A stretch of 64,000 nt of DNA from Clostridium beijerinckii (GTDB lineage Bacteria > Bacillota > Clostridia > Clostridiales > Clostridiaceae): the NCBI RefSeq assembly GCF_018223745.1, contig NZ_CP073653.1, positions 5,196,001 through 5,260,000 of the forward strand, written 5' to 3'. Of the stretch, positions 44,382 to 54,313 are shown piece after piece. The first letter of the stretch is position 1, and each line of letters begins with the position of its first letter. A program made the position numbers and the translations under genes. The notes under the pieces were generated by a model. The model was not told where the DNA came from. It saw nothing but the letters and a program-made list of their open reading frames with translations, and made no database searches.

Positions 44382-47069
44382 TTAAATGTTATTACTATCA
44401 AAGAATGTCATTAAATAACATATTTCATCATCTGAAACACTAATTGAATACTTTGTATTTATAGGTGCACATGCATTTTTCACAATTTTATATAGATTAA
44501 AATTATTTTTTATATAATCCTTTTTCCCTTCAAATTCTAAGGTAATTTTACCTTCCTTATATCTATCTATTACACACGCCATATGAAGTGTTATTCCAAT
44601 TAGAATATTAATCTTTATATTAACCTTTAATTCTTCAGTAACAGTTCTATTGAATTTCTTTATGCTCTTTAGTACCATTATTCCATCAACATTTTTTAAA
44701 TCACGCTCTAAAGTTTCCTCCATTTTTATATATGTTTCTTCTGCATCAATAAGGTTTTGTATATCCTTAGCACAATCTCCATCTATAATATCATCTAGCG
44801 AAAACTGCGGACTATTTACATCTAATTCAAAAGGTCCGACAAAACAAATAATTTCGTATTTATTCCTTAATTTTTCTATTCTTTCATATACATTTTCTTT
44901 GCCTATAAAATTTATAGGCACAATTTCTATTACATTTTTATCAAAAGTTAGATTTCGTTCCAATATTCCCTTAATAGTCTTAGCTCCACCTTCACCAGTT
45001 GTACACACTGTTACTATTGCTAATCTTTTATCTTTCTCGTTTTCCTTATAATCTATATCTGCAACATTATCATCATATAAACTATTAACATCTAGTGTTT
45101 CTCTATATATTTCGTCCAAAGAATATCCCATCATAGATTTTCTTGTTGCTTCTAATGCATGCAAAGTGCTGACTAATGGTATGGTTCTAGTTTTTATATT
45201 AGATATATTTTCTACTTCTTTTCCAAAAGTCGTAAGTGATCCCATATCTACTAAAAATAATATATCCGATTTAATTTTTTGTTCTCTAATATATTCTATA
45301 GTTTTCTCTAATATATTCTCAGGTTTTTCTTCTATGGGTGCATTAATACCCGCAGTATTTTCTGTTCCAAGCAGACTATTAACTGCCTCAGCCATTGATG
45401 TCGCAGTACTAATACCGTGGGCAATTATTATTATCTTTACATCATTTTGTATATATCTTACGTTTCTATAATTATAACTTAAGAACATAGCTATAAATCC
45501 GGCTTCATCAATTGGCATACTTATATCAATTGATCTCTCTATCATCTTCAAAGCATCTAAAGCCACACTAAATTCTTTTTTATTTTCTTCTCTAATACTA
45601 CTTAATTTAGGATTAACAATTTTTTTATTTCTCCTTATTCTATCTATTGAATTACTAATATGAACTGCTAACCCATAACTTATTTTTTTGTCTAGCTTTA
45701 TTCCCAGTTCTTCTTCGCAGAATAAAATAATCTCCTCGATTATATCCATAACATCTTTCTCTACGATGTTTTTTATATTGGTCATATCAACTTTAGTACT
45801 AAAATCGTTAATATATTTTTTAAAATAATCTTCAATATCTTTTTCTATTTCTTCCTCTAGATGTTCTCCTTTTATTCCCTTTGCTTTAAGTTCATTTGTC
45901 CTTAAATCTAACATCTCATAGATATTGCTATCATTAGTACCTTCTTCAAATATCTCCCTATCTTCATCCTTATCAAATATTAGATATCTCTTATTTATAT
46001 CAATCAATTTGTTCCATAACTGTCTATGTTCTATCTCTTTATATAAACCTTCCCTTATATATAGCGGTAAATCTATACTATTTATCTTTATTACATCTTT
46101 TCTATTCGACAGAAAATCAGCATATGCTTTAGCACAAGCTAATTGTATATCAGATCTTAACTGCCCTACATTGTTCTCACAGTTATATGATAAAAAAGCT
46201 TTTATTGAGTTTACTGACACCTTAATACTTTTTCCAAGTCTTCCTGACTCTTCAATCATAAATTGTTTTATTAGATTGAATCGTTCTTCCATTCCTCTAT
46301 TCTTTAATGATGGTATTGTTATAACCATAGGAATTCTTCGAGTAAATGTTTTTAGCAATGTAGTATTTGGATCCTCTGTAGTAGCCGTTATTATAAGAAC
46401 ATTTGCACTTCTTTCACTTTCTGTTTCTCCAAGCCTTCTATATACCCCTCTATCCATAAATGTAAAGAACATCTCCTGCCCTTCTGCAGGCAATCTATGA
46501 ACCTCATCAAGAAATAAAATTCCTCCATTAGCTTTCTCTAGCAAACCGACCTTGTCAAAATCCGCCCCTGTATAAGAACCTTTTCTTACTCCGAATAATT
46601 GCCCAAGTAATAACTGAGGATTATTTGCATAATCTGCACAATTAAATGTTATAAAAGGACTATCTTTAGATTTCACATTCATTTCAATGGCATATCTATA
46701 GATCAGTCCTGCAAAAGTCGATTTACCAACTCCTGTTTCCCCAAGTAATAATATATTCATTCCATTTGGTGGATACAATATTGCGGCTTTTGCTTGCTCT
46801 ACTGCTGAATATAGACTAGGGTTAGCTTCCGAAAACTTATTTATGACTGATAAATTTGAGGTAACGTTTTCCTCATCTATTGCAATAAATAGTGTCGGCT
46901 TCCCCTTTATCTTTATTGCCTTCCCATCACTTACTAATTTATTCAAATCATTACTTACATTTGCTCTGCTAAGGTTTAACTCCTCCGCAATTTCTAATGC
47001 AGAAATTCCATTTGGAAACAAATCTTTTATTTCTCTTAACTTTGCAAGAATTAATTCAATTCTTTTCAT
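44382..47069 (-). CDS. LevR/CelR-type sigma-54-dependent PRD activator
   Basis: 895 residues. Order: N-terminal helix-turn-helix (about 1-65); AAA+ domain with Walker A GETGVGKST, a GSYTGA sigma-54 contact loop (usual GAFTGA) and Walker B GILFLDEVHRL; first PRD (about 450-550); EIIA-Man-like domain (KIIIIAHGIS); EIIB-like domain (AIVTVCTTGEGGAKTIK) and a C-terminal PRD. Such proteins drive sigma-54 transcription of PTS operons and are tuned by phosphorylation from HPr and the cognate EIIB. The -24/-12 promoter next door makes the EIIABC operon its target. GGGGGG lies before the ATG. Confidence 0.94.
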   Translation of the reverse strand: MKRIELILAKLREIKDLFPNGISALEIAEELNLSRANVSNDLNKLVSDGKAIKIKGKPTLFIAIDEENVTSNLSVINKFSEANPSLYSAVEQAKAAILYPPNGMNILLLGETGVGKSTFAGLIYRYAIEMNVKSKDSPFITFNCADYANNPQLLLGQLFGVRKGSYTGADFDKVGLLEKANGGILFLDEVHRLPAEGQEMFFTFMDRGVYRRLGETESERSANVLIITATTEDPNTTLLKTFTRRIPMVITIPSLKNRGMEERFNLIKQFMIEESGRLGKSIKVSVNSIKAFLSYNCENNVGQLRSDIQLACAKAYADFLSNRKDVIKINSIDLPLYIREGLYKEIEHRQLWNKLIDINKRYLIFDKDEDREIFEEGTNDSNIYEMLDLRTNELKAKGIKGEHLEEEIEKDIEDYFKKYINDFSTKVDMTNIKNIVEKDVMDIIEEIILFCEEELGIKLDKKISYGLAVHISNSIDRIRRNKKIVNPKLSSIREENKKEFSVALDALKMIERSIDISMPIDEAGFIAMFLSYNYRNVRYIQNDVKIIIIAHGISTATSMAEAVNSLLGTENTAGINAPIEEKPENILEKTIEYIREQKIKSDILFLVDMGSLTTFGKEVENISNIKTRTIPLVSTLHALEATRKSMMGYSLDEIYRETLDVNSLYDDNVADIDYKENEKDKRLAIVTVCTTGEGGAKTIKGILERNLTFDKNVIEIVPINFIGKENVYERIEKLRNKYEIICFVGPFELDVNSPQFSLDDIIDGDCAKDIQNLIDAEETYIKMEETLERDLKNVDGIMVLKSIKKFNRTVTEELKVNIKINILIGITLHMACVIDRYKEGKITLEFEGKKDYIKNNFNLYKIVKNACAPINTKYSISVSDDEICYLMTFFDSNNI

Positions 47070-47135
47070 CTCATTAATCCCCCCCTATTAACTTAAAATA
47101 TTTTTACATACACTACTTAACTTAAAATATATAAA

Positions 47136-47185
47136 GCGAGACTCTATACATAGTAATATAATAACATACTATTTATTAGTCTCGC
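47136..47185 (-). terminator. Hairpin between the YhgE gene and the activator gene
   Basis: GCGAGACT (47136-47143) pairs perfectly with AGTCTCGC (47178-47185), and an inner ATAGTA/TACTAT pair extends it. On the minus strand it is followed by a T-rich stretch. It probably ends YhgE transcription before the activator gene. Confidence 0.55.
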
Positions 47186-47340
47186 CTACTTTATCAATGA
47201 CAATAATGATATTTGTTTGTAGTAGTCCAATTACAAATTATATCATTGCTTTTTTACTTTCTTGTAAATACCTACCTTAAGCAATTAAATTAGGCTCATA
47301 CATTTACATAAAATGAACATAATTTAATTAGCGCTTATCT

Positions 47341-49506
47341 TCACTCTCCTACTAATCCACTTTCTCTCATCCTATTAACAAATTTTTCTGACTTCTTATT
47401 CATCTTTTCTTTTAAAAATACAGCAATAATTATTGATATGAAAAAATATATAGATAAAATTCCAATATTGTAATATAAGGAACTCCAGATAATCCCACCC
47501 TCTGCCTCTCTCATTCCTCCTATCGCATATGTAAAAGGAAGCATTGGACTTATATTTTGAAAAAATTTAGGCGTAAGCTGTATTGGGAAAGTTCCTCCTG
47601 ATGCTGAAACTTGAAGCACCATTATAATTAAAGCTAAAGCTTTACCCACATTCCCAAATACTGATACCAAAGTGTATATAATCATTATAAAAATTATACT
47701 TACATACATAGAAAATATTAAAAGTATTACTGGACTTACAGAATAAGTTTTAATAAAAAATAAATTTCCTAAAACAATAATAATGGCTTGGAGTAATGAA
47801 AGGGTTGCAAGAGTTAAGAACCTGCCAAAAAACATTTTTGTAGTTCCTAAATTCTTGACATCATCCAGCGCTTCTACATGGACAGACAGTATAGAAAGTA
47901 ATGTAAATCCACCTACCCATATAGCAAGAGTACTGTAAAATGGAGCCATAGCTGATCCATAATTAGGTATAGGAAATACCCTATTTTGAACTGGCTCAAT
48001 TGGATTTGCCAGAAAATCACTTACATCCTTTGTATTTTTCTGTAGAAGACCTGTGAGTTCGTTGAATTTTTCATCATTACTCAAACTTTTAAATTTTTCA
48101 ACATTACTGTGGATAGTCTCCTCAGTTTTTGGAAATTTATCTTTAATATTTTTAATCTGTTCTGCTCCTAAATCAGTACCAATATTAGCGTCTTTTAGCA
48201 GACTATTTATTAAAGGTATATTATTTTTTGCACTTTCTAAAAGTGTTAATGAGTTGTTTGCCATATTTGTTGTATTGTTCACAAGACTATTTATTGCTGG
48301 CGAAATAGCGCTGTCAAAATTATTTATTGAATCATCAATAAGTTGTGATGTTTTATCTATTCCTTGTATTAGAGATTCTACTGCATCGGAAGAAATTTTA
48401 TTACCATTACTTAATGTAGTTATCAAAGCATCTAAATTTAATTTATTTTGAACTAATTGATCCCTAATATTTTGCATTTTATTTATAAAATTAGATATTG
48501 CACTACTATGTAAAATATTATTTACAGACTGAAGTATATTTATATCATTATTAACAGCAGATAGTGCATTATTCATTTTAGTTGAAGCCGATCTTAGAAT
48601 ATCCTGCTGCCCCTTAACATCTGTATCAATGGAATTATTAATGCTGCTAAGTGCATCTCTTGTTGCAGCAGAATTAGCCTTTACTGTAGCTAAATCTGTT
48701 CTAACATATGGAGATATATTTTTTATTGTGTCATTAGCCTTAGTAAAAAAATCATTACTGGATTGCACAGCATTTTGAGCGTTGTTCAGTGAATTTGTTA
48801 TATTAGGTATATTCCCTTGAATATTTTGTATAAAGTTATTTAGATCTACTGCCCCATTATAAGCATTATTTATGCCTTCACCAATTTGAGGCAGGTTATT
48901 ATCTATGTCATTTATAATATTCATAAGTTCTTCTAGCTGAGGCTTAATCCTCTCAAGTTCAATACCATAAGCATTCATATAATTAAGCACAGTACTGCTT
49001 ACTTCTTCTGTAACAGAACTAGTTATTTCATTTTGCAAACTGGTTAATCCGCTTTTTGTAATTTTAGGTGCTATCGCATTAATTTTTTCGTTAACAGAAT
49101 AAATAAGTTTAGCTTTTTTAGGTTCACCATTCGCTGCAACTGAGAGAAGATTACTTGAAAAATCTTCAGGTATAGTTATACTAGCATAATACTTACCATA
49201 TTTTACTCCACTTTCTGCTTCATCCTCATTAACAAAAGTCCATCCAATACTTTCATTACCTTTTAGCTTATCTATTACCTCTCTACCTATATTAATTTCT
49301 AGGTTTTGAAATTGAGCGCCTTCATCATTATTTACTACTGCCACTAAAAGTCCTTTGGTGTTTCCATATGGATCCCAAGAAGCTATTATATTAATCCATG
49401 CATATAAAGCAGGTACGAAAAGTAACCCTACTATTATAATCATGAGAGGAATATTAGTTGTTATTTTTCTTATATCCCTTTTGTAAATTTTAAATATTGT
49501 ACTCAT
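47341..49506 (-). CDS. YhgE/Pip-type membrane protein
   Basis: 721 residues. One N-terminal helix (about 18-38) precedes the family block ALYAWINIIASWDPYGNTKGLLVAVVNNDEGA. A long extracellular region of about 480 residues, largely helical and Asn/Ser-rich, is followed by five or six C-terminal helices of ABC-2 type. Relatives include phage infection protein Pip and EsaA-like proteins, with roles in export, phage attachment or type VII-like secretion. No WXG100 or EssC-like gene is adjacent, so the role here is unknown. Confidence 0.85.
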   Translation of the reverse strand: MSTIFKIYKRDIRKITTNIPLMIIIVGLLFVPALYAWINIIASWDPYGNTKGLLVAVVNNDEGAQFQNLEINIGREVIDKLKGNESIGWTFVNEDEAESGVKYGKYYASITIPEDFSSNLLSVAANGEPKKAKLIYSVNEKINAIAPKITKSGLTSLQNEITSSVTEEVSSTVLNYMNAYGIELERIKPQLEELMNIINDIDNNLPQIGEGINNAYNGAVDLNNFIQNIQGNIPNITNSLNNAQNAVQSSNDFFTKANDTIKNISPYVRTDLATVKANSAATRDALSSINNSIDTDVKGQQDILRSASTKMNNALSAVNNDINILQSVNNILHSSAISNFINKMQNIRDQLVQNKLNLDALITTLSNGNKISSDAVESLIQGIDKTSQLIDDSINNFDSAISPAINSLVNNTTNMANNSLTLLESAKNNIPLINSLLKDANIGTDLGAEQIKNIKDKFPKTEETIHSNVEKFKSLSNDEKFNELTGLLQKNTKDVSDFLANPIEPVQNRVFPIPNYGSAMAPFYSTLAIWVGGFTLLSILSVHVEALDDVKNLGTTKMFFGRFLTLATLSLLQAIIIVLGNLFFIKTYSVSPVILLIFSMYVSIIFIMIIYTLVSVFGNVGKALALIIMVLQVSASGGTFPIQLTPKFFQNISPMLPFTYAIGGMREAEGGIIWSSLYYNIGILSIYFFISIIIAVFLKEKMNKKSEKFVNRMRESGLVGE

Positions 49507-49665
49507 AACTTTTGCATACCTTCCTTCTTGAACTTAATGTTAAGGCACAATTAAACAATACAAGTATAACAATGCTAAGTTTATGTTCTCCATTAAAGTA
49601 TTAAATAATTCAAAAGCACTTTTATGATTTTACTACGACAACTCAACAATAGATTCTAATCAAAA

Positions 49666-49699
49666 ATAATACTGATGAGAACTATCCCATCAGTATTAT
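49666..49699 (-). terminator. Terminator of the diguanylate cyclase gene
   Basis: ATAATACTGATG (49666-49677) pairs perfectly with 49688-49699, a 12-bp stem with a 10-nt loop, followed by five Ts on the minus strand. It is 17 bp after the stop codon. Confidence 0.8.
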
Positions 49700-49715
49700 C
49701 TTATTATTCGTATAA

Positions 49716-52118
49716 TTAATTTTCTTCAAAAATGCAATAATTATTTTTACCTTTACTTTTTGCTAAGTAGACTGCTTTATCCGCATTTGTAAAAAGTTCC
49801 TTAAAACTCTTACCATGCTCTGGATATTTTGCTATTCCTATGCTTCCAGAAACTTTTTGACTTAAAACTTCATCGGTATTATTACTCCTAAAACCATTCA
49901 TTAGATCTTTTGCTTTTTCAATTAATAACTCTTCCGATGTAATATTTTTAAGGAATATCACAAATTCATCTCCACCTATTCGTCCTACAATAGAATCTTC
50001 TTTGAATATCTCTGAAAACATTAGTGAAATGTCAGTTAAAACAAAATCTCCTGCTAGATGACCTAAATTATCATTTACAGCTTTAAAATTATCAAGATCT
50101 ACAACAAATAGCGCTCCACTATCGCCTTTCTTAGCACTTTTCATATATTCTTCAATCATATTTTGTACTGTTCCTTTATTATATAAGCTAGTTAAACTAT
50201 CTCTTTGTGCTTTAAATAAAAGTTTTTCATTCTCTCTCTTTTCTTCATCAATATCAATAATTATCCCTATGGCCTTAAATATATCTCCATTTCCATCAAA
50301 CATGGCAGTTATTCTTATTTTGCACCAAATATATTCATTAGTATTTTTCTTTATTCTAATTTCAGCTTCTTTATATGTATCCCCATATATAATACCATTA
50401 AGCAATTTTCCAAAATTCTTTATATCATCATTATAAATATAATCTGTTTTATATATAATCTCACTAACATTGTTTACAACTGATTTATAGCTAAACTTAT
50501 TTTCCCAATTTCCAGAAAAATAAACAGTATCTTTGGGGATATTCCATTCAAAAATTGCGTCTTCTGTTTGAGACATAATTATACGATAGCGCTCCTCACT
50601 CATTCTAAGCTCTTCTTGAGTTATTTTGGATTCAGTTATATTTATTACTACACTGTAGCTAAATAATTTACCATAGCTATTTTCTACTATTTGACCGTTA
50701 TCTAATAACCATACATTGACTCCATCACTCCTTTTAACCCTGTATTCTACAGTGTACTTACCATATTTACTTATTTGTTCTCTTATATCCCTCATTACTC
50801 TTTCTCTATCAGCCTCGCAAATTAATTCAATTAATTTTTTACGCCTTTGATTTTCAGTAAATTCATCTTCTTTGTAACCTAAAATGCTTAGACACCCACT
50901 ACTTACAAAATCTAAAATATATTCTCCATTTTCTATTTTGCACGTATATACTCCTCCTGGTATATTGGATGTTAGAGATTGTAGCCTTCTATTTTTTTCT
51001 TCTATATGCTTTTTATTCTTTTCTATAGTATCCATCAATCCATTAAATGCTGTTGCTATTTCTCCGAATTCATCCTCCTTATTATATATAAATCGATCAT
51101 CCATATTACCTTGTTTTATCTTTCTAATTACCTCCAATAATTTATATATAGGCTTAGAGAAATAATTAACTATAAATAAATATGATACTGTTATTAATAG
51201 TGAAATAATTATAAAAAATGCCACAGTATTCTTTATAGTTCTCTCAGTTGGCGTCTTAAATTCTGATAATTCAATTGCACTTAATACTATCCAGCCAGTA
51301 TTACTAATCCTCGAATAATATCCTATCTTTTCAGTGTTATTAATTTTATATTCGATTATTCCATTAGGTGTACTATCAAAATCTATCTTTTCCCACTGCT
51401 CGTACAAATTATTAGGAACATTTATCTTTTTTATATTTTCTTTTATATTATTGCTAGTTCCAGCTGCAACAGCGCCATTTTGGTCCATTATCAGTATTCT
51501 TCCAGTATCAAAAAAGCTAACATCGTTTACAAGTTTTTCAAAATAATTCATATTCATTATATTAGCTATAAAACCTTGGTATTTGCCTCCTACAAATATA
51601 GGGCTTGCAATTATCGCACTTTTGGCTCCATCATTAAAATCTTCTCTTTCTATAATGTTTGTTACAACAACTTCGTTTTGCTTAAGCTTCTCAACTTCAT
51701 TATTAGGAATCATAGCCTTCTTATTTATGAACTCACTATTATCACATGCAATAATTACACCCTCCTTGTCAACAAGTACCTCTCTACTTAAAAAAAATTC
51801 TTCTTGCATTCTACCAGCCAAGATTTCATTTAAAACTTGTATATCATGCCTTTTATCTTCTAAATCTTCTTTATTATTTAATGCAGTTAATATTTTTTTT
51901 ACTATTGGTATATTGGTATCATTATTAAGATTACTAATATTCTCATCAAAAAAAGCTTTTAAGTGTATAGATTGATCCTTAGAAAAAGTTTCTACATTCT
52001 GCTTAGTTAATTCTAAGTTTCTAGTATTAAAATTTGAAATACATATGCTTGTCGAAATAATTGCAGGAATTATTCCCCATAATATAGATAAAACTATAAA
52101 CTTTCTTCTTATATTCAT
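49716..52118 (-). CDS. Membrane diguanylate cyclase: dCACHE-HAMP-PAS-PAS-GGDEF
   Basis: 800 residues. Two helices (about 8-28 and 295-316) bracket an extracellular dCACHE-type sensor. HAMP, two PAS domains with PAC motifs (about 385-500 and 510-625), and a GGDEF domain (about 635-798) follow. The active-site RIGGDEF is intact at about 713-719, so it should make c-di-GMP. The RxxD inhibitory site is not conserved (Lys and Ser at those positions), so product inhibition may be weak. No EAL domain. A structured RNA candidate lies about 210 bp upstream. Confidence 0.92.
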   Translation of the reverse strand: MNIRRKFIVLSILWGIIPAIISTSICISNFNTRNLELTKQNVETFSKDQSIHLKAFFDENISNLNNDTNIPIVKKILTALNNKEDLEDKRHDIQVLNEILAGRMQEEFFLSREVLVDKEGVIIACDNSEFINKKAMIPNNEVEKLKQNEVVVTNIIEREDFNDGAKSAIIASPIFVGGKYQGFIANIMNMNYFEKLVNDVSFFDTGRILIMDQNGAVAAGTSNNIKENIKKINVPNNLYEQWEKIDFDSTPNGIIEYKINNTEKIGYYSRISNTGWIVLSAIELSEFKTPTERTIKNTVAFFIIISLLITVSYLFIVNYFSKPIYKLLEVIRKIKQGNMDDRFIYNKEDEFGEIATAFNGLMDTIEKNKKHIEEKNRRLQSLTSNIPGGVYTCKIENGEYILDFVSSGCLSILGYKEDEFTENQRRKKLIELICEADRERVMRDIREQISKYGKYTVEYRVKRSDGVNVWLLDNGQIVENSYGKLFSYSVVINITESKITQEELRMSEERYRIIMSQTEDAIFEWNIPKDTVYFSGNWENKFSYKSVVNNVSEIIYKTDYIYNDDIKNFGKLLNGIIYGDTYKEAEIRIKKNTNEYIWCKIRITAMFDGNGDIFKAIGIIIDIDEEKRENEKLLFKAQRDSLTSLYNKGTVQNMIEEYMKSAKKGDSGALFVVDLDNFKAVNDNLGHLAGDFVLTDISLMFSEIFKEDSIVGRIGGDEFVIFLKNITSEELLIEKAKDLMNGFRSNNTDEVLSQKVSGSIGIAKYPEHGKSFKELFTNADKAVYLAKSKGKNNYCIFEEN

Positions 52119-52327
52119 CTTTCACCTCATTAATATATCATTAATAGACAAATTATATATTAATTTTATCAGATTTTATAATTATTTTATACATATTATA
52201 TTAATTATTGTGTTTTTTTGTAGTTATAAACAAATTAATATCAATATTTCATTCTTCTTTATCATTTAATCATTATTTCGAAACGTTCTATATCAGAATT
52301 TTGCAACTTAGACTATTGTTCTATAGC

Positions 52328-52437
52328 AAAAAAAATACACACCTCATATTTCATGATTAGAGATTTTGGTTTCAATAAAACCTTAAGCACAATAAAAGTT
52401 TATGTGCCTTATTCCTAACCACTCAGTATGAGTTGTG
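52328..52437 (-). ncRNA. Candidate structured RNA (possible riboswitch/attenuator) upstream of the diguanylate cyclase
   Basis: The minus-strand transcript can fold compactly. P1 pairs 52427-52437 with 52338-52348 (one A:G mismatch). After a symmetrical 5-nt internal loop, P2 pairs 52415-52421 with 52354-52360. A three-way junction carries P3 (52403-52410 with 52385-52391) and P4 (GGTTT/AAACC, 52378-52382 with 52368-52372). Eight Ts follow P1 at 52328-52335, so P1 ends as an intrinsic terminator. The 5' arm of P1 also has a local competitor, ACTCA-TAC-TGAGT. It matches no RNA class that I recognise. It lies between the 88-aa gene (upstream) and the cyclase (downstream), in a 415-bp gap without ORFs. 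Confidence 0.5.
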
Positions 52438-52533
52438 CATTTCATATATTTGAACTTTAAAATATATTATTGTCTTTTATTCTACGATTACACCAGTATT
52501 ATTCATTTTTTTATTAATACAAATATATAATCA

Positions 52534-52800
52534 TTAGTCTCTAATATATTTATTAATTGTAGCTGCTCCTTCTTCATTTGCATGATAATAAACTCTTAAA
52601 TTGCCTGCCTCATCCATATCAAACCTTGTTTCTTCTAAAAGTCCATTAGCTTCTGCTGTCATTAGAGCTGAAATTACAGCATCTCTTTTAAGGGCCTTAA
52701 ATTTACCATACTCACCTTTTAGAGCTTCAATAACGTCTTCTGCACAAGCTTCAGGTACTTTCGTAAAGTATTTTAAAATAGCATAATTAAGTGGTTTCAT
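52534..52800 (-). CDS. 88-residue protein of unknown function coupled to the transporter
   Basis: A small soluble, acidic protein with predicted helices and a C-terminal strand-like segment (FDMDEAGNLRVYYH), loosely reminiscent of a small winged helix. No domain is recognised. It starts 1 bp after the transporter stop, and its AAAGGAGGT ribosome binding site lies within the transporter's last codons, so the two are translationally coupled. It may be a cytosolic partner or regulator of the transporter; this is inference. Confidence 0.7.
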   Translation of the reverse strand: MKPLNYAILKYFTKVPEACAEDVIEALKGEYGKFKALKRDAVISALMTAEANGLLEETRFDMDEAGNLRVYYHANEEGAATINKYIRD

Positions 52801-52801
52801 A

Positions 52802-53899
52802 CTATCTTACCTCCTTTTTTCTGAATAAATCAAGCGGATTCATTGCAATTACTAATATACCAACTATCATTAGTACTGCTGCTCCCCAAGCGATTGGAGG
52901 TAGAGACCATCCATCTATTCCAAAGATTACACCAAGTAATATCCAACAGCAAAATGGTCCCCAGAATGAATATGTACCATTACAAGCCATACCAAGTGCA
53001 GCACCACACATACTATTGCCTTTATACCATGTCATAAATGAAATAAATGCACAAAGGCCACTTGCAGCAAACCAAATCATAGCAGAACCACTTGTAAATG
53101 CTTGAGCCACAAGCCCTGCTGAAATATTAACTCCACCTGCTATCATCCCTAAAATAGGAATGAATATAATTAAATTTGAAAGACCTGCTGTTGCCTGACG
53201 AATGGTAATACCTATCTCTGAATCAATCATAGATGTACCATAGCCAGCTACACAACCTTCAAAACCCCATCCAAGAGCCGCGATGAAAGCAATGCAAATA
53301 CCTAATAGCATACCTTTTGGTGCATCCCCTGTAATACCTGTACTTCCAATCATAAAGCTTGCACAAACACAGATAGCAATACCCAATATCATACGTTTAT
53401 TTAATTCCTGCTTGAATAAAATTCTACCTAAAATAGCACCAATAGCTGGACAAAGGGCAGTAATAGGAATAACTATTGACCCTGCCATCTGAAGCCCAAT
53501 AACATAAGCCGTGCTAGCAATAGGTCCTCCTATAAGAGCTGCTAACATCATTACACGCCCCGGGGTAGTATTAATACATCTTAAGAAATCTCCAAACTTA
53601 CCTTTAATAATTGCATAAATCACTGCCCATACAGCGCTGCAAACATCATTTACTGCACTTCCAAGTGCCCCTAATAAATACGTAATAACAAAAGCTGATA
53701 AACCAGCTGAATTTACTCCTGTCCAATCTCCCCAAACTCCTTTAGTCATCCCCAAAGTTAGAAATGCTGAGTAGAATCCATACATGAGACCTGAAAATAA
53801 AGCTATTGTAATACCCTTTTTAAAAAATTGTGCCGATAATTTCCTTTTTGCAATAACTGCAGCTTCATTAACTGTGGTATTTTTTATAATATTTTGCAT
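52802..53899 (-). CDS. DMT/EamA-like ten-helix transporter, substrate unknown
   Basis: About 365 residues with roughly ten hydrophobic helices and a pseudo-repeat typical of the drug/metabolite transporter superfamily (for example VIPITALCPAIGAILGRILF and the C-terminal AAVLMIVGILVIAM). It is longer than usual EamA proteins because of an N-terminal extension of about 30 residues. I chose the ATG at 53899; a TTG directly before it is the only alternative. GGGGGAG lies upstream. Three TGTTCAC motifs lie 160-210 bp upstream. A LicB-like choline permease role is conceivable given the licA/licC genes in the window, but sequence alone does not show this. Confidence 0.7.
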   Translation of the reverse strand: MQNIIKNTTVNEAAVIAKRKLSAQFFKKGITIALFSGLMYGFYSAFLTLGMTKGVWGDWTGVNSAGLSAFVITYLLGALGSAVNDVCSAVWAVIYAIIKGKFGDFLRCINTTPGRVMMLAALIGGPIASTAYVIGLQMAGSIVIPITALCPAIGAILGRILFKQELNKRMILGIAICVCASFMIGSTGITGDAPKGMLLGICIAFIAALGWGFEGCVAGYGTSMIDSEIGITIRQATAGLSNLIIFIPILGMIAGGVNISAGLVAQAFTSGSAMIWFAASGLCAFISFMTWYKGNSMCGAALGMACNGTYSFWGPFCCWILLGVIFGIDGWSLPPIAWGAAVLMIVGILVIAMNPLDLFRKKEVR

Positions 53900-54055
53900 C
53901 AAAAATCTCCCCCTTAAATATAACTTCTTATTCGTATAATTTTAACTTTTTCTACCTTACAATAATCTTCTTAAACTAAATTATTTCCTTATACTATATA
54001 ATAAACAAAATGAATATATATTAAACTTAATTATGCCTTAGCCTTAAGTTCATTT

Positions 54056-54107
54056 TGTGAACAAAATTATATTATCATTGTTCACTGTTCAAATCAACAT
54101 GTTCACA
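54056..54107 (-). promoter_or_regulatory. Three TGTTCAC-type motifs upstream of the transporter gene
   Basis: TGTGAACA (54056-54063), TGTTCAC (54079-54085) and TGTTCACA (54100-54107) occur in 52 bp of the 414-bp transporter upstream region. The first and third are inverted copies. This looks like a regulator binding cluster; the regulator is unknown. The rest of the gap (53900-54313) holds no ORF. Confidence 0.5.
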
Positions 54108-54313
54108 TAAAAAAATATTATAAATTTTCATAAAAAGCTTTAAATTGATTTATTCCCATTCATATTTAAATACTTAATAAAAAATCATGCCTTTGAAAGC
54201 GCTATATCTTTAACATTTTACATGTCAATTCCCAACAGCACTAACAAACGCATGATTCTAACTTAAGAGCTATATAATAAATAATATCCTCTTAATTTCT
54301 TATTCAATTCTAA

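Noticed and set aside
45925..46500. 191-codon plus-strand ORF
   Set aside because: It is antisense to the well-supported AAA+ activator gene and has no ribosome binding site or recognisable domain.
52378..52403. tRNA-like arm (GGTTT-loop-AAACC) in the structured RNA
   Set aside because: The loop is 5 nt, not the 7-nt T-loop, and no acceptor or anticodon arm can be formed around it.
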